Part shown: positions 55,499 to 64,000 of the stretch, one piece after another
Layout of the letters: the number at the start of each line of letters is the position of its first letter
Numbering within the stretch: the stretch's first letter is position 1
Origin: Cryoendolithus antarcticus
Taxonomy: Eukaryota > Ascomycota > Dothideomycetes > Cladosporiales > Cladosporiaceae
DNA length: 64,000 nt
NCBI GenBank assembly: GCA_002077065.1
Contig: NAJO01000001.1
Coordinates: forward strand, 682,001-746,000
Direction: 5' to 3'
Position numbers and translations under genes: made by a program
Notes under the pieces: generated by a model
The model's input: the letters and a program-made list of their open reading frames with translations, nothing else
Told to the model about the DNA's origin: nothing
Databases searched by the model: none

Positions 55499-58192
55499 AT
55501 GCGGTTCCCACCTACACCTCCCGACGAGGCGGCGGCGGATCCGCGGCTTGATACGCCGCCTGTGTTGGGGCTTCCGTCGCCGGACCATACCCCTCCCACT
55601 GCTGTCGGCGCAAAGGTGCACATGGGTGATGGCCAGCTACTCACGACTCTGCGGCCGGCGTTCCTGACTTTCGACGATGATTCAAGAGCGGAAAGCTTCA
55701 TCACGGCGAGGGAGGAGCCTTCGATGGAACATTTGACGCTATTCGAAAATCGAGGTGGACCCGTCCAATTGCCCATGTCTACTGCTGGTGGGGCTGGAGG
55801 CGAGTCCCTAGACATGGACAGCGACGGTCGATCTCCACCCATGCCTGACTTGGGACAACGTGAGCTACCACGGACTCCCAGTCTGGTTCGCGATGGTGTC
55901 CCGCGCGCCGTGCCAGATCGAGCTGAAAAGCGATCCAGCACGCCTCCAAGTGGTCGTAGCGTGAGAAGAAAGCGGTATCGTGACAACGCCAGTGAGTCTG
56001 GTACAGCTGGTAGTCGCGATGCAATCAGATCCAAATCATACCAGATGGTAGGGACTAGTGAGGCTAGCAGTGCAGGGTCCGAACAGTATGAGTCCTGGGA
56101 GAAGCATGTAAGCTATGTGCATAGCGATGATGAAGACTTGAGAGAGGGGTCACCATCGCCAGCGAGCAGAGATTCGGCAGGTGGCGCACCTCCGGACGAT
56201 GATGCATGGGAGAAGCACATCTCTTACATTTCCTTCGATGGGCCCACAGTCACTTCTGACCAAGTGTCGAGCCCAGTAGCGATGAGCCCGAATGCTGGAG
56301 GGCTGTCGAGCATACACCTCCGTGGTAAGAGAAGTAAGAGGTCTGGGCATGGCATGAACACTGGGAAGGTGCGATCGAGCAACCCACGTAGGTTAAGCGA
56401 TATTGCTCGACCGGACAAATTGCCACAAGAACGAAAACACTCTCTTCACAGAGTTCCTCACCTCGACGCTCTACAGCCGCCTCCGTTGAACATTACAGTG
56501 CGCAAGAAGCGACTGCCTCAACCATCCACGATTGGTGTTGTCGACGACAGTCTCGGTGACAGAGAGCCTACAGTCCTGCGCGACGATTTGGACTTCGATG
56601 AGAGCAGTCAAATTCTAACCTCTTACCAACACAACGCCGACGAACTCGACCTGATCTACAGGCACATCCGCACAGCGAACATGGACAGGTTTGACGCGGT
56701 GCAGTCTGGCAAGGCGGTGGAAGCGAAGGTGATCTCTGCTCAAGACGCCATGGGCCATGCACTGCGACGCGTTTCCAAATGCCATTCGCTTCGCACTGCG
56801 AGCGATGCAAGTAGTGTTGACAGCGGTGATCTGCTTCCCGGGGATGTTCACGGACGTAACACGGTCAAGGAATCAGAACCGTCAGTTCGGTCACTATCGC
56901 AAGCTATTCGTCCGAGCCGACGCGCTGAAATACTCAGTGGGCAGTACAATCCGAAAGCGTCGAACTTGCGGGCTGTGTCCAACCCAGTGCCACCACGCGA
57001 ATTGCGTCGCGAGAGACGAATCCTGAGCGACACGATCAATAATAGACCGATGGAGGTGTACGACGCGACTTTACGTGCCAAATCGCGAAAGAAGAATCAA
57101 ACATCTGAAGTCATCGAACGGCCTGCCCACCAGTTGCGCCATACCTCGATGCCTGCTTCCAACAAGAGCAAGTCCAATCGAGCAACGAGCTTAGTGGCTC
57201 AGCAAGGCAGCTCGCACAAGATTGAAGCGTTTGAGCACGGTCTCCGTCGTCACTCAAGAGATTATCGCCTGGAGAAGCTTTCAATGACGGATCATGCTCC
57301 AAGACCGGTGGAAGTCGAGCGCATCGTGTCTCCAATTTCGCCCCAATTCCTGGGTATCTCGGCACATCAGCATTCCCGCAGTATGGCAACGATCGCATCG
57401 CAAAGTCAATGGTCTGCCAACGCCGAGCTGTGCGAAGCAAGCAACATGGAGATCTTTCCTCACAGCAACAAGAGTGTCATGGTTGTCGATCATGCCTCTC
57501 GACCTACAAGCAAGGACAAAGAGAAATCACTCAAGGACAGCTACATCGATGAAGACGACATTACATTCAAAGACCCATATCGCGGCTTTCTAGAACCGTC
57601 GTTTACCAAACGCCCTACACAGCCGACTTTCGCGTTGAATGGACAGGATATGCAAGCTGGCGATGGAAAGCAAGTACCGCAGATCAATTGCATTCCGCCT
57701 ACGCCAAACAGCGAGTTGGACAGACAGTTGATCAGTCCCGAGAAACGCCCATCACTCGCATCACACGCGCGTCGTTTCTCTGAGATACTCTTTCCAAAGC
57801 GCCAATCGATCTCACAAGGGGAGAACAATGCCCGCAACATCAGCTTGCATCCAAATTGGCGTCCATCTTACGCGACACGCTATTCTACAGACTCCGTCGA
57901 TTCTCTCCCAGGTATGGGACAAGACTTCGACATTTTGCCACGAGGTGGTGATACTTCCGACCACCCAACCAAGTTCCCAAGAAGGTTGAGTGTTCGTATG
58001 CCTGGATTCCGTGGTACAGGAGGGTTCAGTCAGGGTAATAGCTTGGGTATCGATAGGCATGGAACGAACGTACGAAGGCATTGGGTGGATGGACAGAGGG
58101 TGAAGGGGAATGGGAAGAAAGGATTCAGTATTCCGGGCACAAGCAAGAGGTTCGTGTTCGTTGGTTTGGGAGGGTTGAAGGGACGCAAGTGA
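55499..58192 (+). CDS. Large disordered protein of unknown function
   Basis: A single 897-residue open frame, ATG to stop. The N-terminus is MRFPPTPPDEAAADPRLDTP. Composition is Ser/Arg/Pro/Asp-rich with no signal peptide or membrane segment. Two similar blocks occur near residues 195-245 (SWEKHVSYVHSDDED and AWEKHISYISFDG), a short internal duplication. A mid region of about 50 residues looks helical (SYQHNADELDLIYRHIRTAN). The C-terminal third has basic patches (RRLSVRMPGFRGTG) and ends FVFVGLGGLKGRK. Length, lack of stops and biased codon choice support coding. No family is recognised; a scaffolding or regulatory role would be a guess. Confidence 0.7.
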   Translation: MRFPPTPPDEAAADPRLDTPPVLGLPSPDHTPPTAVGAKVHMGDGQLLTTLRPAFLTFDDDSRAESFITAREEPSMEHLTLFENRGGPVQLPMSTAGGAGGESLDMDSDGRSPPMPDLGQRELPRTPSLVRDGVPRAVPDRAEKRSSTPPSGRSVRRKRYRDNASESGTAGSRDAIRSKSYQMVGTSEASSAGSEQYESWEKHVSYVHSDDEDLREGSPSPASRDSAGGAPPDDDAWEKHISYISFDGPTVTSDQVSSPVAMSPNAGGLSSIHLRGKRSKRSGHGMNTGKVRSSNPRRLSDIARPDKLPQERKHSLHRVPHLDALQPPPLNITVRKKRLPQPSTIGVVDDSLGDREPTVLRDDLDFDESSQILTSYQHNADELDLIYRHIRTANMDRFDAVQSGKAVEAKVISAQDAMGHALRRVSKCHSLRTASDASSVDSGDLLPGDVHGRNTVKESEPSVRSLSQAIRPSRRAEILSGQYNPKASNLRAVSNPVPPRELRRERRILSDTINNRPMEVYDATLRAKSRKKNQTSEVIERPAHQLRHTSMPASNKSKSNRATSLVAQQGSSHKIEAFEHGLRRHSRDYRLEKLSMTDHAPRPVEVERIVSPISPQFLGISAHQHSRSMATIASQSQWSANAELCEASNMEIFPHSNKSVMVVDHASRPTSKDKEKSLKDSYIDEDDITFKDPYRGFLEPSFTKRPTQPTFALNGQDMQAGDGKQVPQINCIPPTPNSELDRQLISPEKRPSLASHARRFSEILFPKRQSISQGENNARNISLHPNWRPSYATRYSTDSVDSLPGMGQDFDILPRGGDTSDHPTKFPRRLSVRMPGFRGTGGFSQGNSLGIDRHGTNVRRHWVDGQRVKGNGKKGFSIPGTSKRFVFVGLGGLKGRK

Positions 58193-58698
58193 TGATGTAC
58201 ATGATGGGACAATGGGACGAGACAATGGGTGTACATGACTTTGGACGCGACACGATGGTTTAGCTGGCTATGGGTAACGATTCGGGATAACGGCTTTGGA
58301 CGCGACTGGGCGATAATTGGTCCGTTGGCTGTAGTATATGTATATTGGCATCCTTTCTTCCACTTCACCTTGACGCAACTGAGAGTTCCCTCTTGACTCG
58401 ACATAGCAGCTCAGTCCGTCTTGTTCCCTGCGCCTCGCTTTCTATCGACAACCTAATTGTCTCATGCAACCATCGCTCGAGGGCCGACTGCTAATAGTGG
58501 TGGCTACTGGCATCATCACTTGTGACTCCTGTCACTTCGTCATTATCCCTCGGTTCATGGTGGCTCGATCCCGCAACCCGTTCCTACCATCACTCACTAC
58601 AAAGTGGATTCACCACGACGCGCATCCGTTCATCCTCCGCGCTCGCATGCACCTCAGCTTCACCACGCACATTCCAGGCAATTGCATCAGCCGCGACT
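58193..58698. other. Intergenic between converging genes
   Basis: 3' flanks of two genes; nothing else recognised. Confidence 0.5.
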
Positions 58699-60030
58699 TC
58701 ACACCACGCCCTCCTCCCTCAACCTCCCAATCTCACTCTCGCCATACCCAAGCTCTCCCAACACCTCATCAGTATGCTCGCCCAATCTTGGAGGTCGTGA
58801 CCTCAGACTTGTATCAGCATCACTGAACTTCACCGGCGTACCAATCCCTCGCCACTCGCCAGAACGCACTGCATCCCACTCAACAGACTGCACCATGTCC
58901 CTTGCCTGCGTCTGCGGATGTTCGAATGCCTGCTGAATGCTGTTCACGGGACCATGAGCCAAACCCGAGCCATCGAGCAGAGTCAGCCACTCCTTAGACG
59001 TCCTAGCCGAGAAAACGTCGTTGAAGATGTCGTCCATGATAGTGCGGTGTTCGACTCGCTTGGCGTTCGTTGCAAAGCGCTCGTCGGCAAGAAGATCGTC
59101 GCGACCGATCTTCTGACACAGTGTCCGGTATTGACGATCGTTATTTGCAGCCAGTGCCAGCCATAAGCCATCCTTACACTTCCAAGTATTGTATGGCACG
59201 ATCGAAGGATGCGCAGCTCCATACCGTTTACCATCAATGCCTTTGTTGAGCCAGTTGGCGCCGACGTTGATCAACAAGCTGATCTGTGTCTCGAAGAGTG
59301 AAGACGAAATGTGTTGGCCTTTGCCAGTGCGGTCCCGAGCGTATAGTGCTGCCATGATGGCTCCGTGAGCATAAAGACCCGTAGACATGTCCGTCATACC
59401 TAGCCCCGGCCGTACAGGACCGCCGTCTGGGTGGCCGGTGATGTGCATCAGCCCACCCTCAGCGGCTGCAATCGCATCGTAGCCTGCACGCTTACTGTAT
59501 GGACCAGTGGAGCCATAGCCAGATATCGATGCATAAATGAGCTTTGGATTGACAGCAGACAGCTTCTCATAGCCAATGCCCAAGCGATCAGCTCCGCCAG
59601 GCACAAAATTCTCAAGCACAACATCAGACTTCTTCGTCAGCTCGTAGACCACATCCAAGGCTTTCGACTTCTTGAGATCCAGCGTCAGACTCCGTTTGTT
59701 GCGATTGATCGACGCGAAGTAGAAGCTAATCGGCTTCGCATCGTTGATCCAGTCTTGATCTTCACCACTGCCCTGCCATGATCGAGTCTCGTCGCCTTGG
59801 CCAGGCTGCTCGACTTTGATCACATCTGCGCCGTAGTCGGCGAGGATCTGGCTGCAAAACGGACCGGCAAGAATACGAGAGAAGTCTAGTACACGGACGC
59901 CCTCCAATGGCCGGCCCCCTTGCTGTGTCGGTGCGAGTGTTGAAACACTGCGTGCGTGGGGATGAGCAGGAGCTTGTATCAGGAACGTTCCGCGATTGAG
60001 TAGCCTAGTGCGGCCGATCTGTCGAAACAT
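58699..60030 (-). CDS. Family III CoA-transferase (CaiB/BaiF), probably mitochondrial
   Basis: 443 residues from the ATG at 60030; nine more codons upstream begin with GTG only. An Arg-rich presequence (MFRQIGRTRLLNRGTFLIQA) suggests import into mitochondria. The family core is clear: RPLEGVRVLDFSRILAGPFC, DYGADVIKVEQPGQGDETRS, RNKRSLTLDLKKSKALDVVY, LENFVPGGADRLGIGYEKL and SISGYGSTGPYSKRAGYDAI. The catalytic Asp214 sits in GMTDMSTG. The enzyme would move CoA between carboxylic acids such as dicarboxylates; similarity is to the SUGCT/formyl-CoA-transferase group. It diverges from an acyl-CoA dehydrogenase gene, which suggests the two act in one acid-degradation route (inference). Confidence 0.88.
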   Translation of the reverse strand: MFRQIGRTRLLNRGTFLIQAPAHPHARSVSTLAPTQQGGRPLEGVRVLDFSRILAGPFCSQILADYGADVIKVEQPGQGDETRSWQGSGEDQDWINDAKPISFYFASINRNKRSLTLDLKKSKALDVVYELTKKSDVVLENFVPGGADRLGIGYEKLSAVNPKLIYASISGYGSTGPYSKRAGYDAIAAAEGGLMHITGHPDGGPVRPGLGMTDMSTGLYAHGAIMAALYARDRTGKGQHISSSLFETQISLLINVGANWLNKGIDGKRYGAAHPSIVPYNTWKCKDGLWLALAANNDRQYRTLCQKIGRDDLLADERFATNAKRVEHRTIMDDIFNDVFSARTSKEWLTLLDGSGLAHGPVNSIQQAFEHPQTQARDMVQSVEWDAVRSGEWRGIGTPVKFSDADTSLRSRPPRLGEHTDEVLGELGYGESEIGRLREEGVV

Positions 60031-60265
60031 CAGGTTCCCTACGACTGCGTGGTCCACAAGCAGACCGCATAACTGTCACATCTTGAAGTTTTGCTGGTGA
60101 TGTGCGGTATGCAGGTCAAAGCAGTTTGACTAACCTGTGGTGGGGTCACTCTTAAGGAGAGGGGACATGCCGAGGTTGCTCGAGTGTGTGATATACATGA
60201 AACAGAATGCGCAACAATATGGAAGTAATATGAACAGAGGATGTAGCAGTCGACGAAGCGCAGAG

Positions 60266-61783
60266 ATGCAGACAAGTATGATGTCGCTGAAGTGTTCGAT
60301 GCGGACCTCAGCTTGCAGGGACCTACCTCGCCTTGCGGCAGCCCACGATCACGGCCACCTTACCACCACACGACTTGTTCGTTCTCGAGCCAGCAACACG
60401 AGCAATATACAGTATCGTCAGCAGTCAACCGTCGCACTTCCGAGAACCTCCGTGCGGCCGCTGGTCCAGCGTCAGCCATGGAGCATTATGCGACCTAGCC
60501 AACTGACTCAACTGAACAATCGTCGATTATTCGTGGCCAAAGCCACCGACTACCTCCCGGCCTATGCAGACTACACCGACTCACAATTGACAGTCCGCGA
60601 AGCCATTGCCAAGATCTGCTCAAACTTTCCAGACTCATACTGGCTAAACATCGACAACACCGCAACATGGCCAACAGAGTTCCAGCAAGCGATCGCCAGA
60701 GCCGGCTGGCTCGGGATCATGATGCCATCGCAGTACGGAGGCTCCGAGCTCGGTCTCGCAGAGGCGACTATCATGATGCAGACGATCGCTGAGTCCGGTG
60801 GTGGGTACACGGCAAGCAGCTGTGTGCATATGAACATCTTCGGTTTGGCGCCGGTGGTGAAGTATGGCAGTGAAGAGCAGAAGGCGAGGTTCTTGCCACC
60901 ATTGATCGAGGGGAGGGAGAGGGCCTGCTTTGCGGTGACTGAGCCCAACACGGGCTTAGATACGCTCAAGTTGCAATCTCTGGCTACGCGAGATGGCGAT
61001 GAGTATGTCCTGAAGGGAAGCAAGATCTGGACCTCCACTGCGCAGGTCGCTGAAAAGATCCTGATCTTGGTCCGTACCACACCACTAGAGGACGTGAAGA
61101 AGCCAAGTGAGGGATTGACGCTGTTCTACACCGACCTGGATCGCTCGCAAGTATCAGTAACCGAGATCAAAAAGATGGGCCGAGCAGCTGTCGACACGAA
61201 CTCGCTTTACTTCGATGGCTGGCGAATCCCAGCAACGGATCGCATCGGCAATGAAGGCGATGGCTTCAAGATGATCATGCACGGTATGAACGCCGAGCGG
61301 ATATTGATCGCTGGCGAAGCCATAGGTCTCGGCATCGCAGCTATCAGGCATGCTGCTCGATATGCGCGTGAGCGAGTCGTTTTTGGCAGGCCGATCGGAC
61401 AGAACCAGGGGATCGCTCATCCTCTAGCGAAGGCGTGGTGCGAGCTTGAAAGCACTCGCTTGATGACCATGCAGGCGGCGAAGATGTGGGACGAAGGCTT
61501 TGCAACCGGCGAGTATGCCAATGCATGCAAGTATCTCGCTGGCGAGCACGCCTTTACCGCCTGCGAGACTGCAGTCTGCAGCATGGGCGGTATGGGCTAC
61601 GCGAAGGAGTCAGTACCACCAACCAGAGAGTAGTCTGCTCGATTCAGGATGCTGATCACTCGCAGATACCATGTCGAGCGATTCCTGCGTGAAGTGATCA
61701 TTCCTCGTCTGGCACCTGTGAGCAGGGAGATGATATTGAACTACATTTCCGAGAAGGTACTAGACTTGCCAAGGTCATACTGA
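60266..61783 (+). CDS. Acyl-CoA dehydrogenase, mitochondrial
   Basis: Main exon to 61608, a 57-nt intron (61609-61665, donor GTCAGT, acceptor CGCAG), then 61666-61783. Together these restore the family end GMGYAKE-YHVERFLREVIIPR. The FAD and substrate domains are clear: GWLGIMMPSQYGGSELGLAE, CFAVTEPNTGLDT, GSKIWTSTAQVAEKILILVR, DRIGNEGDGFKMIMHGMNAE and ARYARERVVFGRPIGQNQGI. The N-terminus before about residue 90 is Arg/Ser/Thr-rich and probably a targeting peptide. The open frame reaches back to 60137 through a GTG, and several ATGs (60167, 60266, 60278, 60299) are possible; 60266 is a compromise. The enzyme introduces an alpha,beta double bond in an acyl-CoA. The divergent neighbour is a CoA-transferase, a natural partner. 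Confidence 0.85.
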
Positions 61784-62289
61784 GATGGTTGATAGCAGCT
61801 CGTCCATGGGTCACGAACATGAAGCTAGCAGGGAACGGCGCATTCGAGATTGCTGCTGATTGCAATGGTCCTCCGTTGGCATGTCGGGTGCCTGCTCGTT
61901 CCTAGAAACCGAGAGCGTCTCGGGAGCTGGCCTGTCGCGACGCCGTTTTAATGTGCAGATCACTGGCTGTGAGCGGGAATCGCAGTGTCTGGCAACACTC
62001 CAGGCTGTGCAGTGAGGTCAACATAGCTCGACATCAAGATAAATTACAGATTTGGTGGTGGAGTGGAAGCAGAAGTCGAACGGAGCAGATGGAGATCGAG
62101 CAGCTGCCAAGCGATTAGCGTGGCGATTTCGCGAGCACAGCTTTAGACGGCGTAGAGGGAACGTGGACTTGCTTGCGGGCACTGACAGCACTTGACAACC
62201 ACCCGGTTGGACCACCTAGATTGAAATTGGACGAAGACGTGACTGCATCTCATCTGCATTCGGCTCGTCGAGTGGCTATATCGCCGCAC
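61784..62289. other. Intergenic between converging genes
   Basis: 3' flanks only; nothing recognised. Confidence 0.5.
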
Positions 62290-63508
62290 TTATTGCCCAC
62301 TTCCCGCCCCCGGCGTATCATCAATCTTGAAAACATACTTGACAGCACTCGCCTTGCCCTCCTTCAGGTTCTTCAATGCCTGCTCCACGCCCCCAAGTCC
62401 ACCAGGCACGACCTCCTGCGGCTGCGCCTTGAACCAACCTTCCTCTAATCCTTTACTCAGATACCTCGACCACACAAAGCCAAAGTCCTTCAGGTCGCCG
62501 TGTACGTCGCCGACTCTCGTTGTAGACTTCTCGACCGTGTCCGCGAAGCCGGGGTAGTCTTTGCCAGGGAGAACAAAGGTGACCTGGCCCTTAGGGTCGA
62601 TGACTTTTGTGAAGTTCTCGACAGAACCTTTCTCGGAGACCGCGTCGAAGCCATGTAGTAGAGGAGCGCCGTTGAGAGCGGATTTGATGGACGAGACGAC
62701 GTGCTCGTCACCTTTGCGGTAGTCGATCAGGACGTCACCCTTGGACTTATCGAGAAACTGCTCGACGTGAGATGCAGCCTTGCCAGCAATCGTGATCAGA
62801 GGGTGGATGTTTGATTTGATAGCCAGCTGCAAGGCATATGAGCCGACTGAGGACGAGGCACCGTAGATGACTAGAGGCGTCTTGCTGCTGTCCTTCGAAG
62901 CCGGAAGCCAAGGCTCGGGCAGACCGAGACGAGCGTAGAGACCTACTGCTGCTGTCAAAGCAGCGAGTGGGATTGCAGCGCCCTCGGAGAAGCTGATGTT
63001 CTTGGGCAGGTGGAAGGTGGTGTGTTTCCAGGAGAGCGCGTACTCGGCGTAGGAGCCGCCTGGTGCCATCATTTCGTGGAAAGCCATTACTCTGTCGCCT
63101 TTCTTGAACTCGACTACATTCTCGCCGACCTCGTGGACAATGCCGGAGACGTCGTCGCCCTGATCGTAGTCAGTATGCGAATTGTCTCGGCCGGACGTGG
63201 CAGTAGCATACCTGGTTCGCCACGCCCTTCTCACCCATCCATTCTGGTCGCTTCCTGTTAGTGTGTTAGTCCCAGAACTATAGGACTTGACCTTTCCTAC
63301 CAGGGACTTTCCAGTCTTTCGGGTTCGAGCCGCTGTAGATAACTTTCGTCACGACCTGATCCGCATTGGGCTTCGGGATGGGCGAGTCCACGATCTTGAC
63401 CGAGGGTCCAGCTGAGACAATAGCTTCCTTCATGGTCGTGACTGAACGGAGGTGCTGTGAGAAGGAGGCAATTCGGGACGCGGTGGTGTGTTTGAGGGAT
63501 TGAAGCAT
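62290..63508 (-). CDS. Zinc-independent medium-chain alcohol dehydrogenase/quinone oxidoreductase-like protein
   Basis: Three exons: 63308-63508, 63212-63250 and 62290-63159, giving about 369 residues. Family features in order are MKEAIVSAGPSVKIVDSPIP, SGSNPKDWK joining RPEWMGEKGVANQ (39-nt exon), GDDVSGIVHEVGENVVEFKK, GDRVMAFHEMM, SFSEGAAIPLAALTAAVGLY, a nucleotide-binding segment VIYGASSSVGSYALQLAIKS and GFDAVSEKGSVENFTKVI. The Cys set of zinc alcohol dehydrogenases is absent, so this fits the enoyl-reductase/quinone-reductase branch using NADPH. The first 25 residues (MLQSLKHTTASRIASFSQHL) look like a targeting leader; MKEAI at 63433 is the alternative start. The first intron's donor (GTCCCT) is unusual, so that junction is less certain; the second (63160-63211) is standard. 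Confidence 0.82.
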
Positions 63509-64000
63509 AGGAGAAGCGCACACTCTGAGAATTATGAAGACTGCTGAGATTATGGATCTCGGATGTTGGACAGCCGTCAACGTCGCCAATAGTATATGGA
63601 GCCGCGCTGCAATGGCAATACGGTCGGCGATAACTTACATCCTGAGGCTGAATAATGCCATCCAGGGAGTGCGTTCGATGGCGTCATGTCAACTGCCGAG
63701 GGCATGGTGCAATCCTGTGAGCTCTACAGCAACACTTGTTTGCTTCGAAGTCCGCACTGATTCGGCAGCAACTGCGAGCGTTGTCACGTACAAGGTATGC
63801 GCTACACTGCTGGGAATGTTCTAGTCGTACAAGCCTAGGTCTTCCGGCGAGTCCGGCACATAGCACGGAAACCAGTGTTATGGTGTGTAGGGTCCAAAAG
63901 GGTCTCTCGCGACAGAAATTCGAAGGTCGGCGGCGTGATCCAGACGCCCGCTCTCGTGAGAGGGACGAGCAATGGACCTCAGACAGATTTCATGGTTGAC
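63509..64000. other. Right end of the window; no supported gene
   Basis: Upstream flank of the reductase gene. A plus-strand frame at 63736-63999 runs towards the edge without recognisable content. Confidence 0.45.

Overview
The window looks like a piece of a filamentous ascomycete genome, most likely a Dothideomycete (inference). The genes are eukaryotic. They are split by short introns of about 46-60 nt with GT..AG ends and CTAAC/CTGAC-like branch points. The gene families are fungal: Htm1/Mnl1 mannosidase, Pib1-type FYVE-RING ligase, ascomycete tyrosinase, Dal5-type transporter, GPI-anchored Ser/Thr-rich wall proteins and GH115 glucuronidase. No operons, tRNA, rRNA, CRISPR or recognisable transposon was seen.

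Layout. 1.3-6.6 kb: a FYVE/RING ubiquitin ligase and an ER EDEM-type mannosidase, both on the minus strand. 7.9-10.9 kb: a 990-residue helical-repeat protein of unknown function. 11.1-12.9 kb: a tandem pair of related unknown genes, the second frameshifted. 13.5-17.3 kb: a BuGZ/ZNF207-like zinc-finger gene and IMP dehydrogenase, diverging from a 253-bp promoter. 17.6-19.5 kb: an FMN-dependent monooxygenase with an 8-nt exon. 19.8-45 kb is the accessory stretch: a decayed small secreted protein, a Cys-rich membrane protein, an aspartyl-protease-like membrane protein without a normal active site, two adjacent related GPI-anchored repeat proteins, an ERD2-type receptor, a broken GH115 glucuronidase, a tiny UPF0390 gene, a tyrosinase with a 12-nt exon, a cNMP-binding/F-box/LRR protein and an amino-acid permease with an internal stop. 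45-55 kb is gene-poor, holding a Myb-type DNA-binding protein and a Dal5-family transporter. 55-63.5 kb: a large disordered protein, a divergent CoA-transferase/acyl-CoA dehydrogenase pair and a zinc-less alcohol dehydrogenase/quinone reductase-like gene.

The most notable pattern is the concentration of damaged reading frames in the accessory genes (about 12-44 kb), while the neighbouring core genes (mannosidase, IMP dehydrogenase, ERD2, F-box/LRR protein) are intact. Damage includes nonsense codons in conserved family positions as well as one-base shifts, some next to runs of four C or G. The nonsense codons favour real gene decay; the homopolymer shifts could partly be assembly error. All gene models are hand-made from splice consensus and reading-frame logic, so intron ends are predictions.
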